From positions 135,379,365 through 135,443,364 of the forward strand of contig CM067369.1 of assembly GCA_034401795.1 (NCBI GenBank): a stretch of 64,000 nt of DNA, given 5' to 3'. The notes under the pieces are model-generated. The model had not been told where the DNA came from, searched no databases, and was given only the letters and a program-made list of their open reading frames with translations. The stretch comes from Chaetoderma sp. LZ-2023a. Lineage: Eukaryota > Mollusca > Caudofoveata > Chaetodermatida > Chaetodermatidae. The position numbers and the translations under genes were made by a program. Shown in pieces: positions 31,810-43,700 of the stretch (positions are counted from its first letter, which is position 1; every line of letters begins with the position of its first letter).

Positions 31810-34800
31810 GATGAGCTTGGTATGGACACCATCTGGCTGCACATGGCGTCCGAGTTTTTCATGCTCATATGTCACCATACCCTGGTTGCGCATGCGTAGG
31901 CCTCGGTTTTTAGCTCTGTCCACCTGCCATGTAGGGCGCTGTAGAACCTCTGCCAAGAGACCTCATCCTGCCGCTTTGACATTCCCTTAGCCGAGCACTT
32001 ACTTGCAGCTGCGCTCTCCAGGTAGTAGCATTTTGAGCAGAGAGCGATGCCACGAGAGCCTTCAAACTTGAGCTTGAACTCTCCCGGAGTCCGTCCAGAC
32101 CATTTGTCCCAAGCTAGCCAGTCCCGCTTATGAGCCTGGTACTCTGCTCGCATCTCAGGGCGAATGACGTCGTCTGGGTTGGAGCCTGCTATTGCTATAT
32201 ACGCGGAGTCAGTGTCGATCTGCAGGTACTCAAAGCTGTCACGAGCTACATAGCGACCGAGGAAGTCGTAGTAGAACTCCAGCATTCGCAGCTTCGCGAG
32301 CTCATAAACGGCTATCCCCACCTGGAACTGCCTTCGAATTGTGATTCTCGGCTTGTGACTCTGGAGCTCGTATGACTCACCGATCTCCTCGAGATCTTCG
32401 AACCATGCACTACGCAGGGCCTAGTCTACCACACGTTCATCCTTCGTGAAGCTGGTGTTGCTATGGCGTTCTAGGGCCTCAATGAGCTTCCCATAGGCAC
32501 TGTTGCCGAGGAGTTTGAAGAGCACTTTGCCGTTATCTACATCTCCCGAGCGGCGGGCCTCCGTAACATTCTCCACTAACCACTCGAATGGGCGCTTGGC
32601 CTCATAGTCTATGGTGCGGTATACAGCAGTGATCTCCAGGCCATGGGTTATATACCACTTGAGTGTTGGGGTGTACAGCAGCCGCTTCTTGCCAGAGAGG
32701 GTACCGACCAGCTTCTGGGTGGTGGGCTGCTTCCTCCATGTTTGCCCTAGATATGCCAGCATCTCAGAAGAGATTGCCTCTACTGGGATCTCGCAGTTAT
32801 AGAAGAGAGGAGGCATTTCCTTGAACTTTGCCCACAGAGCCTTGGGGACCTCTATATCCACCTCAGCAAACCCAAACCAGCTGTCTGCTAATGGCGCACT
32901 CTCTCCTTACCACATGGCATCTCTTTGGCCATCGTTGCCAGGTGCAGAGCATTTGCGTCATAGCCGAGTAGACATTGGCAGACACGCTCACTCTGGCGGA
33001 TTCGAGTCACACCGGCCTCGTGGTATCTGGTGAACATGATGCTGGGACCTCCAACAACAGCACCCTTCAGCATCTCGTAGGCTTCCTTGCCCAGTGAATA
33101 GAGGATAACATCCGGCATGTGCTGAGCGGTTCCACGTAGGAGGTACTGCAGTGACCCACCTGGGAGAGACACTGTGTCTTTGATGATGTCTATTTCTCGT
33201 TCTGTGTAGAACTCCCGCATCCGCTCTAGGACTTCGATGAATGGACTGACGTCCAGGTTGTTGTAGTATCGTAGCCAGTCGGCGAATGTCCGCATTCCAT
33301 GCTCACGTCAAGAGGTAGCCTTGAGCTTAGATGTCCATGCTGAGTAGTCAGGAAGCCCTGGATAGTTGAGCTTCTCATGTGTGTCAAATCATTCATACGG
33401 GAAACAGCTCACTGTACCTGTACTGTCAGTCAGCTTATCGACAAAGTACTTCTTGATGAGGTTCAGGTTATACCGCCCAGAGTTGAACCCCAGTACAGTC
33501 ACTTGGTCACACCACTCATTTATCAGTCGCTGCTGTTGCTTTGGGAGCTTGTCCAGGTCTGTCGGTATGTACATGTACTGTGCCCTAACCCTTGTCCGGA
33601 TTAGATATGCTTGCCGTTGGATCACCAGCATGAACTCTCTGATCAGTTCTTTGGGGTCAGGATTGCAGAGGTGAGTGGGCTCACTCGTGGCGCCATCTAA
33701 GGAGCAGCCAACTGACACAGAGATAGGTATGTGAGTACTCTCGATCATGAGAGTTTCTGTAGGATGAGTCTTGATACCATCTAGGAGTGCTTTGAAGTCG
33801 TAAACTATGAAGTGTGGGTATGGGACAGTCCGAACTCGTTTAGGGACACTTGGACAGCGTTTTATACAGCACTCCCACTGTACCACACCCGTGCATCAAG
33901 ATGCTCTCAGCTTTTCCTCTCTCAGGATTGTCTTGCGGTATCTTTGTTCGGCATCCTCACCTTGCTGGTGTTGTGGACACCCGTGCCAGTGACAGCCATT
34001 GAACTGGTAAACGGTGTTGGTGGTCGGATCATAGCCATCTACGGGAGCGCCCTCGATCCAAAGCTCGCCACCGTGCCAACACTACATGGTGTATGTGTAC
34101 ACCACTGTTTCTCGACTCATACTCGATCCAACGAGTAACCGCTGAACTGGAGGGTTGGGGTGGATAGAAGGCTTTCTCATACGCAGACTGTGGCGCCAGG
34201 ACACACGATTGTTGTTTTGCCGCCTGTACAGTGATCAGCGTGGCATTGAAGATTGCATGCCTGTGTAAACCTCTGCTGACAGTGACTGCAGACTAGTGTA
34301 TGTGCCAGCTTGGAGATGTTCTTGATGTAGAAGGCGTGGTGGTCCCACACTCCGATGGTCATGGTGTCACGGTAGTGAGCCGCTTGCTTGATCAAGTGCC
34401 AGGTGCCCTCTTCGGTTGGTTCATACACGCGAATCCCGATCTTCGCGAAGAACTCTACCTTGTCCAGCTGCTCCAGCGAGGTCTTGCGGACATCAGGTAC
34501 TGTCACTGTCTTGCCGTAGAACTGTGTGGCAAGCTCTCGTGCAGGAGCTGTACTTCTATCAGCGCTCGCTCCTCGGTGGACTGCTAGTTGTCCCTGTATG
34601 TGTCGAGGGCAGTCATACTCTTCTTCTGTCATAGCCAGTCTGGGAGGGGGGGGCCTGTCCCAAGCAGAGGTTGGCGGTCGATGACAGCCCTGACCTCAAC
34701 GTTGATGGATCGATTGAAAGCCCACTTGGTGTTGGGTCGATCGATATTGTCTATGTTGAGGTGGGCTTGCTCTCTTGCCACCCAGTCCTAAGCTGCTCCT

Positions 34801-35419
34801 ATCGTGTTCAGCCATGGGCTCCCTGGAGCATTCTTGTGGAAGAGCATCACCCTACTGTCTTCGAAGTGACGGATGCGATAGGTATGGGTGTAGCAGAGGT
34901 AGCAGGCATTCTGGACAGTCTGCTGGATCTTTTGCATGATCTGGTCTTTGACGTCTCCTGGACCTCTGAAGAATGTCCAGTGTACTGACCGGTGTCCTCT
35001 ATCCTCTGTCTCCCTTTCGCCGAGACGCTGGTCGAGAATGTGTTCGCCTTCTCGCCTCATGCTCTGGGCTAAGGGTTCATCCCTCGGCCCCCTCATCACT
35101 TGCTTAGTGATCCTGCGTAGGGGAGGTAAGCGCTCCAGTGGATGGTCCGCCATCCGCCTCGCTACAGTTTTGGCTCGCAATCTAGCAGTCACCTCCTCGT
35201 CCAACTGACGAAGCTCACGTATCCACTGCGCTTTCTTGTGGGGATTCCAAGGATCATCTTTGGTAACCTTCTCGTCTTCATTGCTCGGGAGAGTCGCTTT
35301 TGCAACTCCTCGGCACAGGCCTGTCCGATCATCTGGAGCAGGTCGGCTTTCTTGACCTTAGAGTAGCCTCTAAGGCTGAATTGCTTTGCAATAGCGCGAA
35401 GCTGTGCAACAGTAATCAT
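31810..35419 (-). pseudogene. Polinton protein-primed DNA polymerase B region
   Basis: Read on the minus strand from a SAP-like N-terminal segment (MITVAQLRAIAKQFSLRGYSKVKKADLLQMI) through a possible zinc-binding CSHCQQRF...CNLQCHADHC, an exonuclease-like YDFKALLD/GFNSGRYNLNLIKKYF, a finger region with LLGNSAYGKLIEAL and a palm block LQIDTDSAYIAIAG. The order fits protein-primed family B polymerases of Polintons. Broken in several places. Confidence 0.8.
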
Positions 35420-35427
35420 GGTTTATA

Positions 35428-35640
35428 TCCCTGTGGATGCCTGTCTCTAATGGGCGTTCAGACCCTATTATGTGTGGTGCTGGCGATCAGTACCTGTGGG
35501 GGGTCCGTCGTGCCGATGTGATAGGGGATGCATATATCCCTGTGGATGTCTGTCTCTAATGGGCGTTCAGACCCTATTATGTGTGGTACTGGTGTTCAGT
35601 ACCTGTGGGGGGTCCGTCGTGTCGATGTGATAGTAGATGG
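35428..35640. repeat. Direct repeat pair of about 100 bp in the Polinton
   Basis: 'tatccctgtggatg.ctgtctctaatgggcg', 'tcagaccctattatgtgtgg' and 'cagtacctgtggggggtccg' occur twice about 100 bp apart (35428 and 35529). They share 'gggcgttcagaccctat' with the terminal repeats, so this may be an inner echo of the end sequence. Confidence 0.8.
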
Positions 35641-36248
35641 TTGTCTGTGTTCAGATGTGTGTGGGGGCGCTCAGGCCCATTGTGTGTAATATTGTTTGTA
35701 GATGGGCGTTTACACGTAGTTGAGTGTTTACACGTAATGTATGGTTGTGCGTTCACACGTGGTATACCATTATCGATGCTGTGTCTAATTGGGTGTTAAC
35801 GCATAGCATGTGGGCTAAACTACTATTCTTGACTGGCCCAGTCGAGGGTCTGTGGTCTGCAATCATGGGTTTTATGTGACTGTGCGGGTAAAGAGTAATT
35901 GTAGACATGGAATCACGTGATCATGTAGCACCGATCGGCTGGACGGGTACGGGCCGTCCCAGCTCGGGACGACCGCTCCGGGTGCGATCATGGATGCCCC
36001 ATGGATAGGATAGTACGCGTGTATAAAGCCCTATGAGAGAGGTATGGCTAAGTCCGTAAGAACGCGTAGCACGCATGCACACACGTCAGATCCACAGGTC
36101 AGTATTGTACGAGAGTATGCTTATAATGTACCGAGAAATCACTTCATTCTCGGCGTTCTTGGTACCGATCAGGACCGGAATGAAGCGAGAATTTCAAAAC
36201 TGGTTACCATTTTAAAATCGGACCAGAAATGGCCGAGTTATCCACAAA

Positions 36249-36345
36249 TGCTAATAGTGAGATTTGAACCTGTGATTTTAAGTTTGCTAATAACACAAAA
36301 TGAGGATCCAATGCATTAACTACCTCGACCATGTATGCATTAGTA
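36249..36345 (-). tRNA. tRNA-like sequence, Ser/Leu-like, probably degenerate
   Basis: On the minus strand 'tggtcgaggtagttaatgc' resembles an A box/D arm and 'aggttcaaatctcac' a B box/T arm, separated by about 50 bases as in class II tRNAs with a long variable arm. An acceptor stem could not be confirmed by eye. A tRNA-derived SINE head is the alternative. Confidence 0.35.
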
Positions 36346-36532
36346 ATTATAGCTGATAAGTTATGTGTTCTCATTGCTGTATTGCTGCGCTTATCTGTCC
36401 TTCTAGATCTTGACGTCACTTCGAGATAACGTATATATTAAAGACTGTAATTTTGTGGTTACCAGTGTGTTATTGATCTGTTTGCTATTATTGCACAGCA
36501 ATTAGTATCATTATTTGTAATCTAATTATCGG

Positions 36533-36605
36533 TTCTCCGTTGGCTCAGTTGATAAAAGCGCTGAATTCTAGTTAAAAAAACCATGGTTCAAATCTCTCAA
36601 AAGTC
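36533..36605 (+). tRNA. tRNA-like sequence, Arg(TCT)-like, probably degenerate
   Basis: 'ccgttggctcagttgataaa' matches an A box/D arm, 'ctgaattctagtt' could be an anticodon arm with TCT in the loop, and 'catggttcaaatctctc' a B box/T arm. Length (about 72) fits a tRNA, but the stems are imperfect. Confidence 0.35.
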
Positions 36606-36684
36606 AAAAGTAAAAAGTAAAAAAATGGTGGTACCACGTCGACGGTACGAAAAATAGGAGCAACAGAGAACTACCGAAAAACCC

Positions 36685-36688
<4 letters not shown>

Positions 36689-36723
<35 letters not shown>
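36689..36723. repeat. (GA)n microsatellite
   Basis: Seventeen or so AG dinucleotides just inside the right Polinton terminal repeat. Confidence 0.95.
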
Positions 36724-36728
<5 letters not shown>

Positions 36729-36764
36729 TAAAAGCAGGGGTTCTCCCGAAGAGATGGGCGCGGG

Positions 36765-36992
36765 AGTTTTATAGTTTTTTCTCTTAGTTTTTTGTTTCAT
36801 GACAGTATTACTCTTTACCCGTTACCGAGCACGTCAAGACCTTGTCTCTAAATGGGCGTTCAGACCCTATACTACCAGGCAACCGTTCAGCGATCCGTGG
36901 TGGCCCCCGTCTCAACAGCCTATGCCTAGGGATTGAGAGGGCGGTGGGGGCCACGGATCGCCAAACAGCGGTATCATTTTAATTCCGACACT
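36765..36992 (-). repeat. Polinton right terminal inverted repeat
   Basis: Inverse of 27161-27395 and shares 'gggtaaagagtaatactgtc' and 'gcccatttagagacaaggtc' with it (on the opposite strand). The repeat closes with ATCATTTTAATTCCGACACT. Confidence 0.9.
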
Positions 36993-38200
36993 ACTACTGC
37001 ATCTCCTACAGTTTTCAAGTTAGCATCTTCAAACTTGGCCATATCCTAGGGGCCACAGGGGTGTGTGTTGCTATTAATTTTATTTTGGATCCACCCAATA
37101 GTTTTCGAGCTACCCACCTTTGAGTGGGCAAAAAAGTCCAATAGGAAATGTATGGGGATTTTGAAAATTGATCTTTGAAGTTCTACTACAGTTAGAGTTT
37201 TCAACGGATCACTACCATATTAGCTGAGGATGTTACCACTGGCCATTTGTTTCCGAATTTTTCAAAATGGCCACCAGACCTTTGACTCCAGAAAGCATGG
37301 AATAAAGTCCCATAGGAAATGTATGGGGATTCAAATGAATGTTTGAAGTGCTACCACACCTACAGTTTCCACCCGATCAACTCCAAACTTGGCCAACTTG
37401 TAGTACCCATTGAGACTTAGTATGCTATTACCTTTCTTTTGCATTGGCCCAAGGGTTTTTGAGCTACCCACCTTTGAATGGGCCAAAAAATTCCTATAGG
37501 AAATTTATGGTGATTTTCAGTATTGATATTTCAATTCTTTCTGACTACCTGGGCCAAACTAAATTCATCAATTTCTCGGTTAGTTGACATTTCAGGGATT
37601 TTTCCTCGATTTTCATGAAAACTTTACTGAAGGTATATCGAGCATGCCGGATCCAATAGTGTTGTTTTGAAAGTGACCCGACCAAGGTCAAGGTCAATCA
37701 GGGGTCAAATTGACAAATTTTAGTTTTTGGCATGAATTACATACCTTTACCTGTTGAAGTTGAGTGAGTCAATTAAATCTGATGAATTTCAATTCTCTCT
37801 GACTACCTGGGACAAACTTAACTTCATTAATTTCTCGGTTATTTGACACTTCAGGGCTTTTTCCTCGATTTTCATGAGAACTTTACTGAAGGTATATCAT
37901 GCAAGCCGGATCCAATGGTGATGGTTTGAAAGTGACCCGACCAAGGTCAAGGTCAATCAGAGGTTTTTGGCATGAATTATCTCCCTTTACCTGTTGAAAT
38001 GATTGAGTCAATTAAATCCCTAAATTTTATTTTTCAAAATGGCGGTCTTATAAGAAGAGACCGTACAATAATCCTTAATGCTCTGTCATCGCGGATTTAC
38101 AGTTACTTCAGTAAATGTACTCTAGTTATTATTAGGGGGCCAAGCTGGTGCTTGGCACCCTATTGTTTTCGTTCTGTTTATTAGGCTTCCAAGAGCGAAG
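36993..38200. repeat. Degenerate tandem repeats, including a 257-bp unit
   Basis: 37040-37530 carries alternating phrases such as 'gttttcgagctacccacctt' / 'gtttttgagctacccacctt' and 'aggaaatgtatggggattt'. 37535-38010 holds two copies of a 257-bp unit ('ctgactacctggg.caaact', 'ttttcctcgattttcatga', 'gtgacccgaccaaggtcaag'). The end has 'ggcttccaagagcgaagctc', a word that looks like part of a known-style dispersed repeat. No gene. Confidence 0.8.
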
Positions 38201-38549
38201 CTCTGGAAGACTAGAGTGATTGTTCCGTGTATTATTATTAGTGAAAATTGTTCGCAAAAACTTGCTTGGTCAAACAATATGGTCACCGTGGACCAATCAA
38301 ATTCGAGCATTTAGGAGCCCGTTTTAACTTTTTTATTTGACAGATTTTGATGGAGAAAATGGCTATACATCTGTTATTTTACCATCTGCAGAGTGTGTGT
38401 GAAAATGAACACGATCCATCAGTAAAGGGCGGAAATATTTAGATTTTAATTTTCCTCTATTATGTAGTAGACAGTTTGCTAGTGGCTCTAATAAAAATGA
38501 TTAATGTGACATTTAATTGTCATTTTATATCTCGTTACTATGGGGGTAA
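38201..38549. other. Spacer, nothing recognised
   Basis: AT-rich sequence between two repeat arrays. No gene or motif supported. Confidence 0.5.
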
Positions 38550-39490
38550 TAAATGGCATTTGCTACTGTCAATCCTCTAGGCAAACAGATTAATATAATA
38601 GGGTTTTAATTGCCATTTAATACCAGTTGACCACCTGACCGATTAACCCATGAATTTATTAATGTCAATATAAAACTTGCACTTAATGTAGATGCTAACG
38701 ATAGCTGATGAATATTTTTCAAAACAATTTGACAAGAAATTGTTCCTGCCTATTAAACCTTCTACTGGTGAAATATTAGATTTTGTATTAACCCTTATAC
38801 TGCAGAATGTTAACTTTTATTTCATTGGTTTTGTACTGCTTTTCCAGTGTCCATTAAGAAATATTGGAAAGGTAAATTGTCACACAATTCCTATTGTTTT
38901 TACTGCTGAATGGCCAATCCCTGATTAACCTATGTGCTGCTGAATGGCCAATCATCTAGCTGAATTTTGTGACCAGTTTTGTGTCTGTATATAAACCTTC
39001 TCTATATCGACCATTTCATATCTGTTTATCACACGGTAAATAACTGAATTTGCTACTGTAAATGCTTTAGGCAAACAGGTTAATGTGATAGGGATTTAAT
39101 TGCCATTTAATACCAGTCGGCCATGGGCCCGATTAACCCATGAACTTATGAATGCCAATATAAAACTTGCAGTTATGGCGGATGCTAAGGATACGTGCTG
39201 AATATTTTTCAAACAATATGAGTGGAAGTTGTCCAGCCTATTAACACCTCTGCTGGTGAGATATTAGATTTGTGTTAACCATTATACTGCAGAATGTGAA
39301 CTCTTATTTCATTAATTGGGTACTAGTTTTCCATGGTCTATTAAGCATATTGGAAAGATAAAATTGTCAGTCACTTCTTAATCCTCTGACTGCTAAATGC
39401 TCAATCCCTGATTTACCTGTCTACTGTTAATTGGCCAATCATTTTGCCGATTTTTGTGGCCAGTTTTATGTCTGTATATAGGTCTTCTCC
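38550..39490. repeat. Tandem duplication, about 489-bp unit, two copies
   Basis: 'aggcaaacag.ttaat', 'aattgccatttaataccagt', 'attaacccatgaa.tta', 'atactgcagaatgt' and 'ctgtatata' occur in order at about 38579-39000 and again at 39068-39480. Each unit includes TA(T)AAAC-type AT-rich words; function unknown. Confidence 0.85.
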
Positions 39491-39607
39491 ACAGCCACCT
39501 AGGTGATAGATCCGAAAGAGACGAAACATTATCTAGAGCAGTTCTCAAAACGGAATTTCCCGAGAGAACTGGATTGAACATGAAGTACAAGAAAAGAGGG
39601 TCTAGTT

Positions 39608-40545
39608 CGAGTGTATGTATGTATGTATGTATAGATTTATATAGCACCCTTTCCAGACTTAACTGCTCAAAGACGCTTCACAATGATGACATATATGCTC
39701 TTCTAAATAAATGTGTTTTAAGTAAGGATTTAAATGGTTCAATTTTGTTACAGTCCCTGATTTCTGATGGAAGACTGTTCCATATTTTAGGCCCTGCCTT
39801 AGAAAAGGCATGGTCTCCGGCAGATGAGTTGGAAGGCGGTATGACGCATAGAAGGTGTCCACTTGATCTGAGTGATGTAGGTGATGTCCTGCGTACAGTT
39901 AATGATTGTAGATACGATGGTGCTAGGTCATGTGGACATCTAAACACTAGTAGAGCAACCTTGTAGCAGATGCGTTCTTTGATAGGTAGCGAGTATAGTT
40001 CCCGGAGGACAGGTGTAATGTGTTCGTATGATTTGGTGCGTGTGATCAATCTAGCTGCTGTATTTTGGGATCTTTGTAGGCGGTTTAGAGTTACAATAGT
40101 CTAGCCATGATGTTATTGTGGCGTGGACGAGAGATTTCACTGCATTGTCATCAATGAGCTTTCTGATCTTACTAATGTTTCTTCTATTGATAAATGCAGA
40201 GCGGGAGACATGTAACCAGGGCCTCCATAGACAGAGTGTTGTCTAATGTCACACCGATGTTACACGCACTAGAACCGAACGTAATTTCAGCTTCTCCAAT
40301 ATGCAGACTACTGATATCAACACTCTGTCTGAGTTGCCATGATGATATTAGGAGAACTTCTGTTTTCTTCTCGTTTAATTGCAACAGATTGTTCAACATC
40401 CACAATTTAATTTCTCAAACACAATTTTCCACACACTCACGAGCATTTAGTCCTTTACATAAAAAGCGATGTATAGTTGAGTGTCATCAGCATAAAAGTG
40501 GTAGTCTATTCTATTCTATTAATTTTCCTCGTGGAGTGCAGGTAT
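39608..40545 (-). mobile_element. Non-LTR retrotransposon (LINE) 3' fragment
   Basis: On the minus strand: DYHFYADDTQLYIAF (the YADD catalytic motif of reverse transcriptase, near 40500), then WMLNNLLQLNEKKTEVLLIS, then RTKSYEHITPVLRELYSLPIKERICYKVALLVFRCPHDLAPSYLQSL...GDHAFSKAGPKIWNSLPSEIRDCNKIEPFKSLLKTHLF, the conserved C-terminus of jockey/CR1-type LINEs. The frame is interrupted between these blocks. The 3' end is a short CATA microsatellite (39614-39635). 5'-truncated, as usual for LINE copies. Confidence 0.85.
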
Positions 40546-40744
40546 TTTTGGAAGCCGTATATCTGTTCATGGAACAGATCTAGTTATTATTATTATTTTT
40601 ATTATTCCGTGCTTTTTTTTGTTCATGAATAGCGCGAAGACAAAAATGCCGATGAAATTCAAGCTTTGCTTGGCAAGAGGGCCTTATTAGAGGAAACCTT
40701 TTACATGTTAATGGATATGATTTTCTGGATAGGTTGGCGGCCAT

Positions 40745-42205
40745 CTTGGATTTCCGGAAAATTTGGTGAAAATCATCGTAGAGTGGGTCTCAAAAGTTTG
40801 TTCAGGAGAAGTCGATAGCTCGAAAAACACGGATTTGCGTATGGACCAATCAGAATCAAGCCGTCTGCTGGAAATATTGAGTTTTTTATTTGATGGAATT
40901 TTAAGCCCAAATTGATCATATATAGGTTTTGGGGGTCGAAAAATTCAAATCTGGCATTTTCGAATTTGTTCGATCGATGTTTTGGCTGCCATCTTGGATC
41001 CGTTTCCCGCCAAATTCCCCATAGTAAAGCAATTTGAAAGTTAAAATGCCTTCTCCTCGGAAACCACTCTGTGGATTTCAACTATATTTTGCAGGAAGCA
41101 TCGTTATTTAGTAGAAATTTGATTTTGTTCAAACGACGCTGGTCGACCTATTAGCCATTTTGGATTTTGTAGTATTTCGGGAAACATTTTTAAAAATCTC
41201 CGAAACCACTTGGCGGATTGAGTCAAAACTCATGAAATATCATCTAGGGCATCGGCTGAACCAAGTTTGTTCAAGGGAATTTGATTGGCCAAAAACTTGG
41301 GTGGCCATCTTGAATGACCTAGTTTTCGTGAAAATGACTACTCCAGAAGCGCTGTACGGATCGGACCGAAATGCGGCTGATATGATTAGGGACTGAGGGG
41401 CATTACAGTTTGTCCAAGAGAAATCGATACGTAAAAAAACATGGCCACCATCGACCGATCAAAATTCAGCATAATTGGCGGCCATTTAGAATTTTTTATT
41501 TGTTGAAATTTTAAGCCAAAAGTGGTTTCACAGTTTTTTGGGTCTTCTGATTCCAAATTTGCCATTTTCAGTACTGTCGGGCGAATGGTTTGGCGGCCAT
41601 TTTGGATCATTTTCCTGCCAACTTCCCCCATAGTAAAGCAATTGGAAATTTTAAATTCCCTCCTCGGAAACACTGAGTGGATTTCAATTATATTTTGCAG
41701 AAAGCATCATTATGTAATAGAGATCTGATTTTGTTCAAACAATGCTGGTCGGCCTATCAGGGCGGCGGCCATTTTGGATTTTGTAGTATTTCGGGAAATG
41801 TATTTAAGAATCTTCTCCGAAAGTACTTGGCGGATTGATTCAAAACTCATGAAATTTCGTCTAGGGCATCCGCTGAACCAAGTTTGTTCAAGGGTATTTG
41901 ATTGGCCAAAAACTTTGGTGGCCATCTTGAATGACCTAATTTTTGTGAAAACGGGTTCTCCAGAACCGCTGAATGGATCGGGCCGAAATTTGACTGGTAC
42001 ATGTATGATTAGGGACTGAGGGCCATTACAGGTTGTTCAAGAGAAATTGATATGTAAAAAAACATGGCTGCCATCGACCAATCAAAATGCAGCATGATTT
42101 CTCAGCCATTTTGAATTTTTTTATTTGTGGAAATTTGAAGCCGAAATTGGTTTTACATAGGTTTTTGGGTCTTCTGATTCAAAATTTGCCATTTTCAATA
42201 CAATT
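40745..42205. repeat. Tandem array, about 612-622-bp unit, a little over two copies
   Basis: 'aagagaaatcgatacgtaaa' at 41416 recurs near 42038 and, changed, near 40804. 'ttttggattttgtagtattt', 'tgaaccaagtttgttcaagg' and 'ttgattggccaaaaact' occur at 41158-41300 and 41772-41910. Units contain CCATCTTG/GGCGGCCAT words like those in the 5390-6130 array. Periodic frames are not genes. Confidence 0.88.
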
Positions 42206-42944
42206 CAAAATTACCCATGATATTTGGACTGCCCCATATGGTCAACCAATTGCCACTAAGGTAACTAAATCCCCAAAGTTCTGATTCCCATCCTTTTCAA
42301 TAAAGTCACCCACCATAACAGAGTTATGTTAGGAAGAGAATTCCACATCCCAGAACTATACGTGATATTCTGTTTCTGATACCTTTCATTACTGGGTAAT
42401 GGCACAAATACCATTGCTCAAACTTATCAATGACATCTGGGCTCAACCCCACCCACCTCCCCTAAATCATACTGAGAGGTTAGAGATGATTTCATATTTT
42501 ATGACAATCGATGGTATTCTGTTTCCCATACCATTCATAATTACTCAAGCTATTTAGACCCCTCTCACAATTTGGCATCCTATTGCCATTAAGGTGACAA
42601 AATCATACAGAGAGATGGTAGGGAGAGCATTTTATATGCTACTCTTGTCAAAATAGCTTCAGCACGCAGATTTACAGTTGCTTGCAACTGTACCTTCTAG
42701 TTATTATTAATATCCTCATTGAGGCTGGTTGTTCATCTTTCTCACCATCCTGTTTAGGCCTATAGGTGATTTCTCTCCTTGATGGGTTAATTTATTTAAT
42801 TTCAAAGATTTAATTATAAAAGAAACTAACTCATTATCGTCGTCTTGTCCCTTTTTTCAAAAACCTTCTTGTGTCGGTTGTAACCGATCTATCAAGCTTA
42901 AGTTTGCTCCTCACCTATGTGTTAAGTGTTCACCTTGCGGTCCA
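42206..42944. other. Spacer, nothing recognised
   Basis: Two loosely similar stretches mention 'gatattctgtttctgatacc' and 'gtattctgtttcccatacc' about 160 bp apart, hinting at a decayed tandem repeat. No gene. Confidence 0.45.
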
Positions 42945-43700
42945 TTATGAGCTCACTTGGCTTGAAAGGTCAAGTGAGCTTATGCCATGGCAGTCATCCG
43001 TCCGTCGTCTGTCCGTCCGGCCATCAAATTGCGTCTTCCCCTTAATGGTTAGACCGATTTCAACCAAATTTGGCGGAAATGATCCCAAGTTGCTACCCTC
43101 TAGATGTTTTTTTAGAATTTTGATTGATCAATTTTTTGTGTGAAAATCTGAGATTTTATGAAAAATCTACCGGAAATGGTCAAAATACTACTCCTCCTTA
43201 GCTGCTAGACATATTTCAACCAAATTTGACTAGATGCATTCTGTGGTGGTAGCCTCTAGAACATCTTTTCAGAATTTTGATTGATCCATTTTTGGGGTGA
43301 AAATCAGATTTTATGAAAAATCTACCGTAAATTGTCAAAATGCTACTCCTCCTTAGCTACTTGACATAGTTCAACCAAATTTGACTAGATACATTCTATG
43401 GTGGTAGGCTCTAGAACTTCTTTTCAGAATTTTGAGTGATCAATTTTCTGTGTGAAAATCGTAGATTTTATGAAAAATCTGGAAATGGTCAAAATGTTAC
43501 TCCTCCTTAGCTGCATGACATATTTCAAACAAATTTAACTAGATGCATTTTATGGTGGTAGTCTCTAGAATCTCTATTCAGAATATTGATTGATCAATTA
43601 TTTTGGTGAAAATCTGAGATTTTATGAAAAATATTTAAATGAAAATGTTTCAAATGCTAATGGTCCAGGTGAGCGTCACAGGCCCTAGGGCCTCTTGTTG
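42945..43700. repeat. Tandem array, about 153-bp unit, with hairpin head
   Basis: It starts with a small hairpin 'gagctcacttggcttg...caagtgagctta' (42950-42982). Three to four units then follow, marked by 'tgctactcctccttagct' / 'catatttcaaccaaatttga' / 'ttttatgaaaaatctacc'. It closes with 'caggtgagcgtcacaggccc' and 'tagggcctcttgttg'. This head and tail are recurrent in several marine invertebrate genomes (from memory). Confidence 0.85.

Larger units (their letters stand above)
27161..36992. mobile_element. Polinton (Maverick) fossil, about 9.8 kb
   Basis: Bounded by long inverted repeats starting AGTGTCGGAATTAAAATGAT. It contains a packaging-ATPase-like segment, several small unidentified genes, a retrovirus-like integrase region and a protein-primed family B DNA polymerase region on the minus strand: the Polinton gene set. 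It is short beside the usual 15-20 kb. Major and minor capsid genes were not recognised with certainty. It is broken in many places (more than five). The terminal arms differ at about nine of 165 compared bases by eye, so it is old but not ancient. Target duplications were not clear. Confidence 0.88.

Noticed and set aside
34177-34632. CSHCQQRF...H...C pattern considered as a host zinc-finger gene
   Set aside because: Within the minus-strand Polinton polymerase region, and order and strand fit that gene.
39454-40583. + strand frames of 170 and 129 codons
   Set aside because: Antisense to the LINE reverse transcriptase fragment, whose conserved motifs are on the minus strand.
41160-42019. Two similar frames (WRIESKLMKYHLGH... 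and WRIDSKLMKFRLGH...)
   Set aside because: Copies of the 612-bp tandem unit; similarity is explained by the array, and there is no gene context.
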